Assembly: GCA_037892935.1 (NCBI GenBank)
Contig: JAYXKI010000010.1
Coordinates: forward strand, 310,001-374,000
From: Phlebopus portentosus
Taxonomy: Eukaryota; Basidiomycota; Agaricomycetes; Boletales; Boletinellaceae
Reading direction: 5' to 3'
DNA length: 64,000 nucleotides
The notes under the pieces are model-generated. The model made no database searches and was not told the DNA's origin. It worked only from the letters and a program-made list of their open reading frames with translations. This document shows, one piece after another, positions 1 to 11,749 of this stretch (position 1 is its first letter; each line of letters starts with the position of its first letter). Position numbers and translations under genes: made by a program.

Positions 1-15
1 TCTAAACTATCATAG

Positions 16-844
16 GAATTCTACATTCCAGTCGAGTCGAGCTCCATACATTATCTGAAGACGAAGATATGTGTCGGGTGCACTAAAGGATTCGAGATCG
101 TTGATCTCGAAACTCTGGATACACAGGCGCTGCTTGATCCATCCGACTCATCTCTGGACTTCGTTCAGAAGCGTGAGGATGTACGCCCGATGGCGATATA
201 TCGTATCGAGCATGACTTCCTTTTATGTTATGATGGTAGGTCACTCTTATTACGAATAGACAGTGAGCTAATTTTTCCCTGTCATTATTCAAGAATTCGC
301 GTTCTATGTTAATAAGAATGGTTGGCGATCTCGCAATCACTTCATAGTCTATTGGGAGGGACACCCTCGGTCATTTGGTAGGTTTATTGTGTTCCAGGTC
401 GCTAATCAGTTAACTCACCAGTGAGATATAGCGCTTCACTATCCTTACGTGCTTGCTTTTGAACCGACATTTGTTGAGGTTCGACACGTCGAGACTGGTG
501 CTTTGACTCAGATTATTCAAGGCAATAACCTCCGGCTGCTTTTCGCAGAGGCTCCGCCGTCCACTACGCATTCAAAGGCGAATTTATATCGACCTCCAGC
601 TCCGAATGGGTATTTAGCAGGCGCTTATGGCTATCGTCCTCGCCAGGGTGCGTACAATGATCGGTCATCTATGTATTCGACATACAGCAGCTTAACGCTG
701 GATCATGGACAACAAGGCTATGGTTCTCCAATGGTACCTGGCACGTATCCCCCACGAGCCGCGCCATCACTCGGGCGGCGCGAGATCATTATGGTCTCAG
801 ATGATCGTATTATGTCGGTGCAGTTGGCTCGTCCTGCAGCTTAA
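16..844 (+). CDS. ROM2: Rho1 guanine nucleotide exchange factor, C-terminal CNH domain (3' part only)
   Basis: Three exons are readable: 16-235, 294-377 and 432-844 (TAA). Bases 1-15 are the tail of an intron ending TAG. The roughly 238 residues include IPVESSSIHYLKTK, CVGCTKGFEIVDLET, EFAFYVNKNGWRSR and YVLAFEPTFVEVRHVETG, which I recognise as the end of the citron-homology (CNH) domain of fungal Rom1/Rom2 exchange factors. Family knowledge: these proteins load GTP on Rho1 at the plasma membrane and switch on glucan synthesis and the Pkc1 cell-wall pathway; the catalytic DH and PH domains would lie upstream, outside the window. A low-complexity Tyr/Ser/Pro insert (roughly residues 147-195 of the visible part) precedes the last beta strand. 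TOR follows on the same strand 0.5 kb downstream. Which paralogue (ROM1 or ROM2) cannot be told. Confidence 0.85.
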
Positions 845-1338
845 TGTCGCGTTTCAGCGTTTTTTTTAATTCCGTTCCTGTGCACGTGCCCATCTGGATG
901 TGAGAGTAATTCCTTGTTTCTATTTTACCTGTTTCATCGGTTCATCTTTCTTGTATTTCATTAATCACTATTATTTCCATGTTTCTGGCGCCTCCACTTC
1001 GGTTTCTGTAAGTTACCTTCACTCGCAATCTGTCTGTTTCGCGTACGCAATTGGCGGTGACATTGTATTTAGCTTAACACTTTTCCTTGTACTCATAGTA
1101 CTGCCACTTCTAGAGCAGCAATAAATGGAGTGGATGCGGTATCAATCTTCCCCGAATGTTCTGATGTAGGTGCTTGTTGCGAGGAGAGTATCTGAGTTTA
1201 AAATTTGTCGCACATACGTGGAGGAAGCACGTGACGCTTGTCAGTCCAAGTCCTGCAGTGCAAGTGCAGAGTCAGGTAACCCCCAACTCAGATCCATCGC
1301 AGCGACAGTCCAGCGGAGCGTCTACGGTCTCAGTAGGC
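845..1338. other. ROM2-TOR intergenic region
   Basis: A T-rich stretch (poly-T at about 860) follows the ROM2 stop and probably holds its 3' end. The rest should contain the TOR promoter and 5' leader. An open frame runs in phase into TOR from about 1174 but has no ATG before 1339, so a longer N-terminus supplied by an upstream exon is possible though not shown. Confidence 0.5.
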
Positions 1339-4300
1339 ATGTCATCAGCTGACGCTCCTGCTCAAGTCGATCCTCTCGATCGATTTTTCGGGGGTTTGAA
1401 GAGCAAAAATCCGGAAGCACGACTTCAGAGTGCGCTGGAGCTACGCAAGCATGTGCGTTCCATGCTAATTTGTTTCACGCATTATTCTTACCTGAAACAA
1501 CTAGGTACAAAATGTCGTTGTCGAAATGTCTTCGGATGCGGCAGCGAAGCTTTGGGAGGAGTTGACGAACAAGCGTCTTATTCATTTAGCGCACGGTGCA
1601 ACCTCCGCAGAGAAATTAGGAGCTATCGTTGCTATTGGTGCGCATTCTTTTTATTGTCCGTTCAGACACTATGGCTTAGAAATCGTTATGTAGAGCATCT
1701 ATTGGACTTGGAGAAGGAGGAAACGATTGAAACGAAACGAAATTGTTTCCGATTTTACAACTATGTCAAATTCGCGCTTCCATCTCCGGATTATAATGTC
1801 ATGCAAACTGCAGCCGAGGCGCTAGGGAAGATCGTGCAGGTCGGAGGTGCAGTATTCGATGATCGCTTCACAGAATATGAGGTGCAAGCTGCTATCGAGC
1901 TCATACAGTCCGATCGTCAAGAACCTGCGCGTTATGCAGGCGTGCTGATATTGAAGGAATTGGCTATACACAATCCGACGTGTTTCTACCAACATATCTC
2001 CCTCGTCTTCGACAAAATTCTCATTCCGCTTCGTGATCAGCGATTGATTGTACGGGAAACTGCGGCGGACCTACTGGCAGCATGTCTTGATATCATTATT
2101 CAACGCGAACGTCAATCGAAGGCGCCTTTCCTGACAAAGATCCTGCAGGATGCTCAGGCAGGATTACGCTCAGCTTCCGCAGAGACGATACATGGCTCGC
2201 TGCTGACGTATCGTGTGTTGCTGCTGCACGCTGGAATGTTTATGAAGGAGTCATATGTGGAAACTGCGGAAAGTATCCTAAAACTATGCACGCATAGAGA
2301 CGCTCTTGTACGCAAGACCGTTATCTCACTAATCCCGACTCTCGCTTTGTACGACACTCAGACTTTCTCTGAGTACTTCATGTATCGGGCTATGCTTCAC
2401 TTATTAGATCAGCTTCAGAAGCCAGCAGAGCGGTCAGTCGCATTTACAGCCATCGGTCAGGTCGCAACTGCCGTTGGGAGCGACATGAAACAGTTCCTAG
2501 AACCAATAATGGAACAAATCAAATCAGGTTTGCAGATGCGCGGGTAAGGTCTATTTTCACAAATACGGGATTCTGGGGCTAATATATATACAGCAAAAAG
2601 AACGCGCCCGCCGAGGAACCAATGTTTCAGTGCATCGGAATGCTTGCTAGCGCCGTAGGTCCGAACCTTACAAAGCTCCTCCACGACCAACTAGACCTCA
2701 TGTTCGCCTGCGGCTTGAGTGAGTCGCTTCGCCAAGCTCTTATCGCGATTGCGCGACACATACCTCCCCTCCTACGCACCATACAGGATCGTTTATTAGA
2801 TTTAATCTCCATCACGTTAAGCGGTCAACATTACAAGCCACTTGGAGCGTCGCCTTCATACCACCGTCCCGAAATGGCAGCAATCAAGGACATCGCGGTC
2901 CAACAGAGTGGTGCTACCAAGGCCCCGGAGCAAATACGTCTTGCCTTGGAAACACTCGGGTCGTTCGACTTCAGTGGGCATATTCTCAATGAATTCGTCC
3001 GCTCATGTGCACTTCCCTATCTCGAAGATGATCATCCCGACATCCGCCAGGCGGCTGCTTTGACTTGTTGTCGCCTATTCGTTCGCGATCCGATCTGCCA
3101 TCAAGTGAGCAATCATTCGATTGAGATCATTAGTGATGTCCTCGACAAACTACTCACGGTTGCAATTGCCGACCCTGATCCTGCAATCCGATTGACGGTG
3201 TTATCATCGTTGGACGAGCGATTCGATAAACATCTTTCTCAAGCAGAAAACGTTCGATCCCTATTCATCGCGCTTAACGATGAGGTTTTTGAGAACCGTG
3301 TCACTGCAATCGGTCTCATTGGTCGACTTGCCGTCCACAACCCCGCCTACGTCATGGCGTCTTTGCGCAAGGCGCTAATCCAGCTCTTGACTGAATTGGA
3401 GTACTCGACTGTCGTTCGTGCTCGAGAGGAGTGCACGAAGCTTTTAAGTCTGTTGATAAACGCGATGCAACGACTTATCAAACCTTATGCTGTGTCCATG
3501 TTGGTGGCGCTTCTGCCCAAGGCAAACGATCCCAATCCGACAGTCTCTGCAAATATATTAGCTTGTATCGGTGAACTTGCCTGCGTTGGTGCAGATGACG
3601 TGCTACCGCTCGTGCCTCGGCTTATGGAAACGATCCTCAAGCGACTTACAGACCCTGTTCCCGTAAAGCGCGATGCCGCTCTCCGCGCTCTAGGCCAAGT
3701 CTCCTCGAGTACTGGGTACGTCATCCAACCCCTGGTTGATCATCCGGAACTATTCCAAATTCTTGGTCGCATACTCAAGACAGACGCGGCGCCTCCAGTC
3801 CGACGTGAAGTCATCAAGGTTTTGGGGATCCTTGGAGCCATTGATCCTTATAGGAGAAGGGTATGTAGCAATTAACTTTTTGGATGTGTCTTCCTTACAA
3901 GTTTTCTTGGTATAGACCAGGGCCGACGACGATCAAGCCAATGAGACCGCTGTGCAAGCTGTGAACATGATCCCTTTGCCCACTACGGCAAGCTCTGATG
4001 ACTACTTCCAAACTGTCGTCATCAACCACCTGCTGGATATTCTGAAGGACCAGACTCTCAGTTTACAACACCATACCGTCATTGAAGCGATCATGTCTAT
4101 TTTCAAAACACAAGGGTTGAAATGCGTGGCCTTCTTGCCTCAGGTAGGATCCTCAGAATAGATTTCAATTTGCAGATCACTTACATCATATAACAGATCA
4201 TTCCGGCGTTTGCTAATGTGACGCGCAATGTAACCGCGGCGCGCCATCAAGAGTTCCACCTCCAGCAGCTGGCTATTCTCGTGGGGATAATCAAGGAACA

Positions 4301-7300
4301 CGTACGAAACTATACAATTCATATTTTCAATCTGGCACAAGCGCTATGGGATAATGCTGCTTTACAACTCCCGATCGTGGGTCTGATCGAAGCCCTTGGG
4401 AAGGCATTGGATGGCGAATTCAAACCTTTCCTGCCCACGATTTTACCTCTCATGCTGCGTGTTTTCGACGGAGACTTGCAGGAAAAGAAGCAAGCAACCC
4501 AGATGAAGGTGCTCGACGCGTTCTTGACGTTTGGAGCCAATATCGAAGAATACCTTCATCTTGTCATCCCGATCATTGTGCGCTCGTATGAGAGGCAGGA
4601 TGCGTCCGTAGCGCTCCGTAAGAGAGCCGTACAGACGATTGATGGGCTCACGAGATGGGTCAACTTCTCAGATCATGCGTCGAGAATCATCCATCCGCTA
4701 GTTCGTGCTTTGTCTACGCCGAACAACGAGTTACGGGCAGCGATCATGGAGACGCTGAGTTCACTGGTACTACAACTTGGGTCCGAATTCGCTATCTTTA
4801 TTCCGACCATCAATAAGGTAAATTATCTCAATCTACGCCACGTAAAGTGCTTATTACTTGGCTTAGGCTTTACTGAAGAACAAGGTACATAATCAGAAGT
4901 ATGAGGCACTCATTACGAAACTCTTGAATGGCGAGAGGCTGCCGCAGGATGGAACAAGTTTCGACGTTTTGTAAGTATCCTTGACAACTGAAGACAAGAA
5001 ACTAAGTATATTCTTAGGCGGCTTGACACATCCTTGACGCCTGAGTATGCTCCTCCTGCAGAATCAACGAAGATGACGGTAAACCAGCAGCATCTCAAAC
5101 AAGCATGGGACGTATCCCAGGTAGTGACGAAAGAAGATTGGAATGATTGGATGCAAAGGCTATCTGTAGAGTTGATGAAAGAGTCTCCTTCACATGCATT
5201 GCGTGCATGCATGACTCTTGTTGGCGAACATCCTCCACTTGCCCGTGCACTGTTCAATGCTGCTTTCCTATCATGTTGGACGGAGCTATATGATCAGTAT
5301 CAGGTCTGCCAGTTTTCTATATATCCTTTATGGACTATATTGAAACTGAGTAATCTGACAGGAAGACCTTGTTCGAGCCATCGAGACGGCGATTACTTCA
5401 CCGACTATTCCGACTGAGTTAGCTCATCGACTCCTAAACTTGGCCGAATTCATGGAACACGAGGATAGACCCCTTCCAATAGAAAACCGCACACTAGGCG
5501 AATATGCGCTCACATTCCATGCTTATGCGAAGGCGCTGCATTACAAAGAGCTGGAGTATTTTACAGAGTCCTCTCCCGCAGTAATCGAAGACCTTATCAA
5601 TATCAACACCCGGTTGCAGCAACACGACGCTGCATGGGGAACGTTGACGCTTGCAAGAGAGCAATACGATGTGTCCAGGCACGAACAATGGTATGAACGA
5701 TTGGGACGCTGGTCCGAGGCTTTGCAAGCGTACGATAGAAAAATATCAAATGAACCTGATGCACAAGAAGAAGTTTGGGGCAGGATGCGTTGCCTCCACG
5801 CACTGGGCGAATGGGAGCAGCTTGCCGCTCAGGTTGACGAGAATTGGGCAAACGCAACGAATGAGCAACGCCGTGACATGGCTGGAATGGGCGCAGCAGC
5901 TGCCTGGGCGCTGAACGAATGGGATAACATGGAGAATTTCATTGCGGGTATGAAGGGCGATTCGCCTGAGCGTTCTTTCTTCAAGGCGATTCTTGCGGTC
6001 CACAGGAACCAGTTCTCTAAAGCTCTTACGCACATAAACAAAGCCAGGGATATGCTTGACCCCGAACTAACGGCCCTCGTGGGTGAAAGCTATGGCAGAA
6101 CATACAAGTGTGTCTTGACATCTCCCGTGTTTAACAGACCTAATGATTTCTATCAGCATTATGATCCGAGCACAAAGTTTGTCAGAACTCGAAGAAATCA
6201 TTCAATATAAACAGTTCGCGGATCAGCCTGATCGACAAGCCTCAATGAAGAGAACGTGGATGAAGCGGTTCGTTCTCGCGCTCAAACCTATATTATTCAC
6301 GGGTTTCTGACTTATCCTTAAAGGTTGCAAGGTTGCCAGCCGGATGTTGAAACGTGGCAGCGAGTATTACAGGTCCGGACGCTAGTCTCGCAGCCAGAAG
6401 AGGATAGTACCATGTGGATCAAGTTCGCAAATCTCTGTCGCAAATCGGATAGGATGGTGCTAGCAGATAAGACAATCAACTCGCTCCTTGCCTCGGTAAA
6501 CCCTTACATATCGGTTATTTGACGGATAGAAAAGCTGACGGCATATTTTAGCCATCTGCACAATATCGTGAAACACAACACATAAAGGCGGCGCCTGATG
6601 TCGTCTATGCTCAGTTAAAGTTTATGTGGGCCAATAATGCAAAGGACGAAGCGGTTAAATACCTTCGGTCCTTCACGAGCAGTCTCGCACATAACTTGAG
6701 CGAGGCCGCGGTAACAACACCGGGGAAACCTGCAGTTTCGACAAGAAAGCTAGAAGAGATGTCTAGTCTTCTGGCTCGGTGTTACTACAAACAAGGACAA
6801 TGGCAGCAGGTCATGAAAAAGGGAATCTGGTCGGAGGTGCGAACCACGAGGACCGGAAGGAGGAACATCGCTGATTGTCTTCTATAGGAAAACATCAAGG
6901 ACATTCTCCAGGCTTATTACTTGGCGACGCATTATGATACAACGTGGTATAAAGCATGGCATACGTGGGCACTTGCAAACTTTGAGGTTATCGGTTACTT
7001 AGAGAGCCAGCATGATCGAGCCGATGCGTTGCCGGGTAACAACTTGGCTATCCATGTGGTGCAGGCCGTTCAAGGAAAGTTTGGTGTCAATAGAACCTTG
7101 CCGAGAGCTGACGCCATCTACAGGGTTTTTCCGTTCAATTCAACTACGCAACGAGAATTCCCTGCAGGATACTTTACGTCTCTTGACTCTATGGTTCAAG
7201 TTTGGTAGCCACGATGACGTTAGCAATGCAATGGCCACCGGGTTCAGCATCGTTGATGTTGATACATGGCTCGACGTGATACCACAGATTATCGCTCGCA

Positions 7301-9463
7301 TTCAAACACCGAGCGTAAATATCAGGCGTAATATCGACATGCTTCTCACCGACGTTGGAAAACATCACCCACAAGCTCTCATTTATCCGTTGACTGTGGC
7401 CTCCCAGTCCTCAAGCATCTCGCGAAAGAATGCTGCATTGGCCATCATGGATCGTATGCGTGACCACAGTGCAACAATTGTTGAGCAGGCCCTTCTCGTT
7501 AGCCAGGAACTGATTCGTGTTGCGATTCTCTGGCACGAGCTTTGGCATGAGGGTCTGGAGGAAGCTTCCCGTTTCTATTACACGGAGAAAAACCCAGAAG
7601 GGATGATTGCTGTACTGGAACCTTTGCACGAGAAACTTGAAAGGGTAAGTGACAACTGCTTTGCTTGTGTCGGTGATAAAGGTCGACTTAACGTGAACTA
7701 CAGGGTCCGACAACAGTGAGAGAGACGTCTTTCACGCAAGTCTTTGGTCGCGATCTTCGAGAAGCCCGTGAAGCGTGCCGGAGATATTTACGATATGGTG
7801 ACCCTATTGAGCTCGATAAAGCCTGGGAGATTTACTACGCGGTCTTCAGGAAGATCGAGAAGCAGATGCCTCAACTGGTAACTCTCGATCTTCAGTATGT
7901 GTCTCCTGAGCTTCTCAAAGCACGAAATTTGGAACTCGCAGTTCCTGGTACGTTAAACTGTGTCTTGTCTTCTTAAGTCGATTCTGACATCTGTATAGGT
8001 ACATACCAGAGCGGTCGTGAAATAGTCAGAATTGCCAGTTTCGCACCGAAGCTTACTGTCATTTCCTCCAAGCAGCGGCCGCGACGGCTGTCGGTAAAGG
8101 GAAGCGATGGTCGCGACTATCAGTATCTGTTAAAAGGACACGAAGATTTGCGCCAGGACGAAAGAGTGATGCAATTATTCAGTCTCGTCAACACGCTCCT
8201 GTCAATTGATACAGCATCCTTCAAACGACGACTGCACATCCAACGATTCGCTGTAATTCCTTTGGCTCCAAACGCAGGACTTATTGGCTGGATTCAGGAC
8301 TCGGATACCTTGCACGTGCTAGTTCGTGACTACCGAGATTCGCGCAAGATACTTCTGAATATCGAATATCGGCTCATGCTCCAGGTTTGTGACTGCGCCC
8401 TTGTATGATGTTGCTGATTTAACTGTATGCTATTAGATGGCCCCGGATTACGAGAGTCTCATCCTGCTCCAGAAGGTCGAAGTTTTCGAGTACGCTCTTG
8501 ACAACACAACCGGCCAGGATCTTTATCGAGTCCTATGGCTGAAGAGTCAGAGCTCCGAGCACTGGATAGAACGTCGTGCAACGTACACGCGCTCGTTAGC
8601 TGTCAACAGCATGGTCGGGCACATCCTCGGTCTCGGGGATCGACATCCTTCTAACGTGCTCCTCGAGCGCTACACAGGCAAGGTCGTGCACATCGACTTT
8701 GGCGACTGCTTCGAGGTTGCTATGCTTCGCGAGAAGTTCCCAGAGAAGGTTCCGTTCCGACTAACACGTATGCTCACGCATGCGATGGAAGTCAGCGGTA
8801 TCCAAGGCTCGTTCAAGAACACATGCGAGATTTCCATGCAAGTGTTACGGGATAACAAGGAATCCTTGATGGCTGTGCTAGAGGCGTTTGTGTACGATCC
8901 GTTGATAAACTGGCGATTATTGCAGGCGGATGTGAATAATAATCGAGTTGACGGTAAGCAAGGTATTCGACATCATGACGCATGCAGGATACTGAGGCGA
9001 TGCTTCTCATAGAACTCAATGATGCCACGCGAGCAGAACAGCTCGCTCGAGTATCCGGACATCCTCAGGGTCCAGGACGGAAAGTAAAAGCTGACGAGAA
9101 CGAGATCTTCAACGGTACGTCACCAAAGCCCACTTCCTCTCATACACGCGCATTCACAAGCTTGCCTCGTCTCTCATCTTAGAAAACCCCGGCGAGCCCG
9201 GTCCGCGACAAGAAGTGCGCGACAAGCGCGCATTGTTCGTCTACAACCGGGTGCAGCACAAGCTCACGGGCCGGGACTTCAACCCGGACGTAGAACTCAC
9301 TGTCCCGCAGCAAGTTGAGAAACTCATCCAGCAGGCTACGTCGCTTGAGAATCTGTGTCAGTGCTTCTCAGGATGGTGAGTCCCGACCTCTCATTATTGC
9401 CAAAAAACAAGCACTGAGTATGTATGTGCATTTGTATGTATGTCCAGGTGTGCGTTCTGGTAG
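1339..9463 (+). CDS. TOR1: Target of rapamycin (TOR) serine/threonine kinase
   Basis: About 20 exons encode some 2,361 residues, a normal length for fungal TOR. Exons: 1339-1452, 1505-1637, 1694-2543, 2594-3860, 3916-4143, 4197-4817, 4867-4970, 5018-5303, 5362-6107, 6157-6267, 6324-6495, 6552-6836, 6888-7074, 7124-7644, 7704-7947, 7999-8384, 8437-8931 (end uncertain), 8988-9114, 9183-9375, 9448-9463. Order: HEAT repeats, FAT domain ([10 protein letters not shown]), FRB domain near residues 1829-1925 ([13 protein letters not shown]), kinase domain with [15 protein letters not shown], catalytic GDRHPSN and metal-binding DFG, and a FATC tail ending in CAFW. Family role: catalytic subunit of TORC1/TORC2, coupling nutrients to growth. 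The start is the first ATG before the conserved [12 protein letters not shown]. Oddity: intron 13 (7075-7123) must begin GA, not GT. The exon 17/18 donor was placed at 8932 because the better-looking GTAAGC at 8954 leads to a stop. Only one TOR gene is in view. Confidence 0.95.
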
Positions 9464-10074
9464 TGCCTTTCGTTTTCCGTGTACATACACACACATTAGC
9501 TTTCGCTTTCGGAGTGTCGCAGATACATGTATCTATCTATGTGCATCGCTTACTTTATCTAGTGTTTTTATGTTTGTTTTGGCTTTCGCTGGTTGTATAT
9601 GTAGTGATTAGTTTAGCCTTCAAACTGTATCATGGACATCTTTTTCTTCCTTCCTTTCTTCCACCATTCACTGAATGCATATGTGCACAGCATACAGCGA
9701 GGATATGATAAAGTCGAGTTCTATGCGTAAAATGTATAACGAATGAATGGGAAAGAACATATATCGACGACGAAAATGCGTTCTCAACAGTCCTGAATGG
9801 CGTAGTGTGGAGGGAGACTGAGTGATTTTCTCTGTTCACAGAAGTATAGAACATGCACAGCACAAGCAAGAAGCAAGTAAAGAGGTATATATGAGGTCTA
9901 TATATGACACATCCAGCCTAGTGTTTTTGCGAACGAGTAAGTATGAGAGGGTAAGCAAAAAAGGTAAGGGTTAGTATGTAGAGACGGAATTTGTAAGAGC
10001 TCTGTATAACTTAGATTGAAAGGTACAAAGGAAAAGTGGGGGTGTGAGTAGACTGGATGAGTGAGTGGATGAAA
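9464..10074. other. Convergent 3' region between TOR and GT61 genes
   Basis: No gene seen. It begins with TATGTATG-type microsatellite tracts just before and after the last TOR exon, then T-rich sequence, and holds the 3' ends of two genes facing each other. Confidence 0.5.
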
Positions 10075-11749
10075 TTAAGGATGTGGTTCGTCCGCGTTGA
10101 GTGTGAGTCGTTCGTGTACCAGCCTGGCGACGACTGCGCCGTCGAGGGGGATTTCGCTCCCTTGGAAGCCTTCTGGGTAGTACGCACGGTTCGGTACGTT
10201 CGGCTGCGTGAATGTCCTACGAACAACACTCAATCACAAGTAAAAATAAATTATTACGCAAGAAAGACGACGTACTCATTATCCCAAACCCCAAAATGCG
10301 CCATCCCAAGCGCCCTGGTCGTGAACTCGTAATCAAACGCGAAACCGCCGGGGTAGAAGAACTCGATCACTGTCGCGCGCGGGGAGGGGCGCATCCACAG
10401 GAGGGACGTGAGCCCGTTCCCGTGCACGCCCATCATGACCGTCGTGCGCCCGGCGAGCGCGATCTGCTCCGCGCGCGAGAGCTTGTCCATGATGACGACG
10501 TGGACCTCGTAGCCGTAGCGCTCGGCCAGCCGGTGCAGCTGCGCGACGAGCGCCTCGTGGTCCGCCTGCCGCAGCATGCGCCGGCCCCAGTCTTGTCGCG
10601 AGACGTAGGTGATGACGTATTTCTCGTTCTGCTGTTGCAGTTGTCTCGATGCTGATGCGGGCGCACCGGAGATGTACTCGGCGGCGAGCCCGCTGAACTC
10701 CAGCACGGCCCTGCGGAGGGGCGCCCACCAGTTCACGCTCCCGCGGAGCGTGAACGCGCTCGCGGTGTACCGCCAGAACATCAGGTACGCCTCGGACTCG
10801 TACGACGCGGCCCTATCGCCCAGCACCACTCTATCCAGCACGAGCGGGACGCCCATACGCGCGCGGTCCGCCCAGTCCTCCTCAAACTCCATGCCGATGT
10901 TGGGGAACGCGCCGCGGAGGACCCACTGGTTCAGCGCGGCGTAGTCGCGCCAGTGGGACGAGGGGACGTGTCGGAAGAGGAAGCGGCGCGGGGCGGGGAG
11001 CGCGGTATGCCCGTCGGGCGTGATGAACGGGTCGAGCGCGGTGTACGTCCTCCACAGCCCGAAGAGGATCTCGGCGGAGAAGTGGTAGTAGTGTGCGATG
11101 AACTGCGTGGAGTCGGTGTTGAGGAAGCTGACGCCTGTCAGTCTCGGGATCGAGTAGGTGCTGCTGCTGCTGGATCCATGCTGTTTTTGGTTTTGTTGCG
11201 GGGGAAGGGAGAAGAGGTGCTGAGCCTCGGAGGGCGATATGACGCGGATATCTTTGTCGGTTGGTCGGCGCTTGAGGACTTCTTCGCGCCCATTGTGCAT
11301 GTCGTACCCCGATGAGGTTATGTACATCAATTCGGGGATCGATTCGGGTGAGGAAGTGACGATATAGATGGTACCATTGTAGATATAGAGTCTATCGAAT
11401 ATCGTCCAGCCTGAGAGTCGTTAATGTCCTCGTGTGTCAGTAAACCATCCTTTAACACGCTCACAGAGGACTTACCTGGAGAATGATGCAACATCTCCGT
11501 CTCTGGTATCGCATCCTTCCAAGTCAACCTCAGTTCAGGAAACGAGACACCACTCGCACTACCATCCTTCTCGACGACGTCTCCGGCGCTCAGACCTAGT
11601 TCATTGACTACCCCCGCCTTGGAAAGATAGGACGACGCCGAGTCGGATACGTATCTACTCGGAACGAGGCATAACAGCGCGATACAAAGCAAAACGAGCA
11701 GCGCGAGCTCGCGCCTGGTTGGGAGGTAACTAGCTGCTGCCGTTCTCAT
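10075..11749 (-). CDS. Type II membrane glycosyltransferase of the GT61 (DUF563) family
   Basis: Three exons on the minus strand (11749-11476, 11410-10276, 10216-10075) give 516 residues. A cytoplasmic tail and one membrane span (about residues 13-32, ELALLVLLCIALLCLVP) suggest a type II Golgi protein. The catalytic part carries the family signature GVHGNGLTSLLWM followed by VIEFFYPGGFAFDYEF, as in GT61 enzymes such as EOGT-like transferases. These move a sugar such as xylose or GlcNAc onto protein or glycan acceptors; the donor and acceptor here cannot be read. The last exon was joined by a GTACGT donor and TAG acceptor, replacing a short run-on that ends VVFLA. The central exon (about 10,350-11,080) is strikingly GC-rich compared with neighbours and throws up long antisense open frames that I regard as shadows. 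Confidence 0.8.

Noticed and set aside
1174..1338. Extended TOR N-terminus from the open frame before 1339
   Set aside because: No ATG in the added stretch and its sequence does not match TOR N-termini I know; kept only as a possibility.
10212..11315. Long plus-strand open frames opposite the GT61 gene
   Set aside because: They lie antisense to a GC-rich coding exon with clear family motifs; GC-rich codons leave few stops on the other strand. No domain seen.
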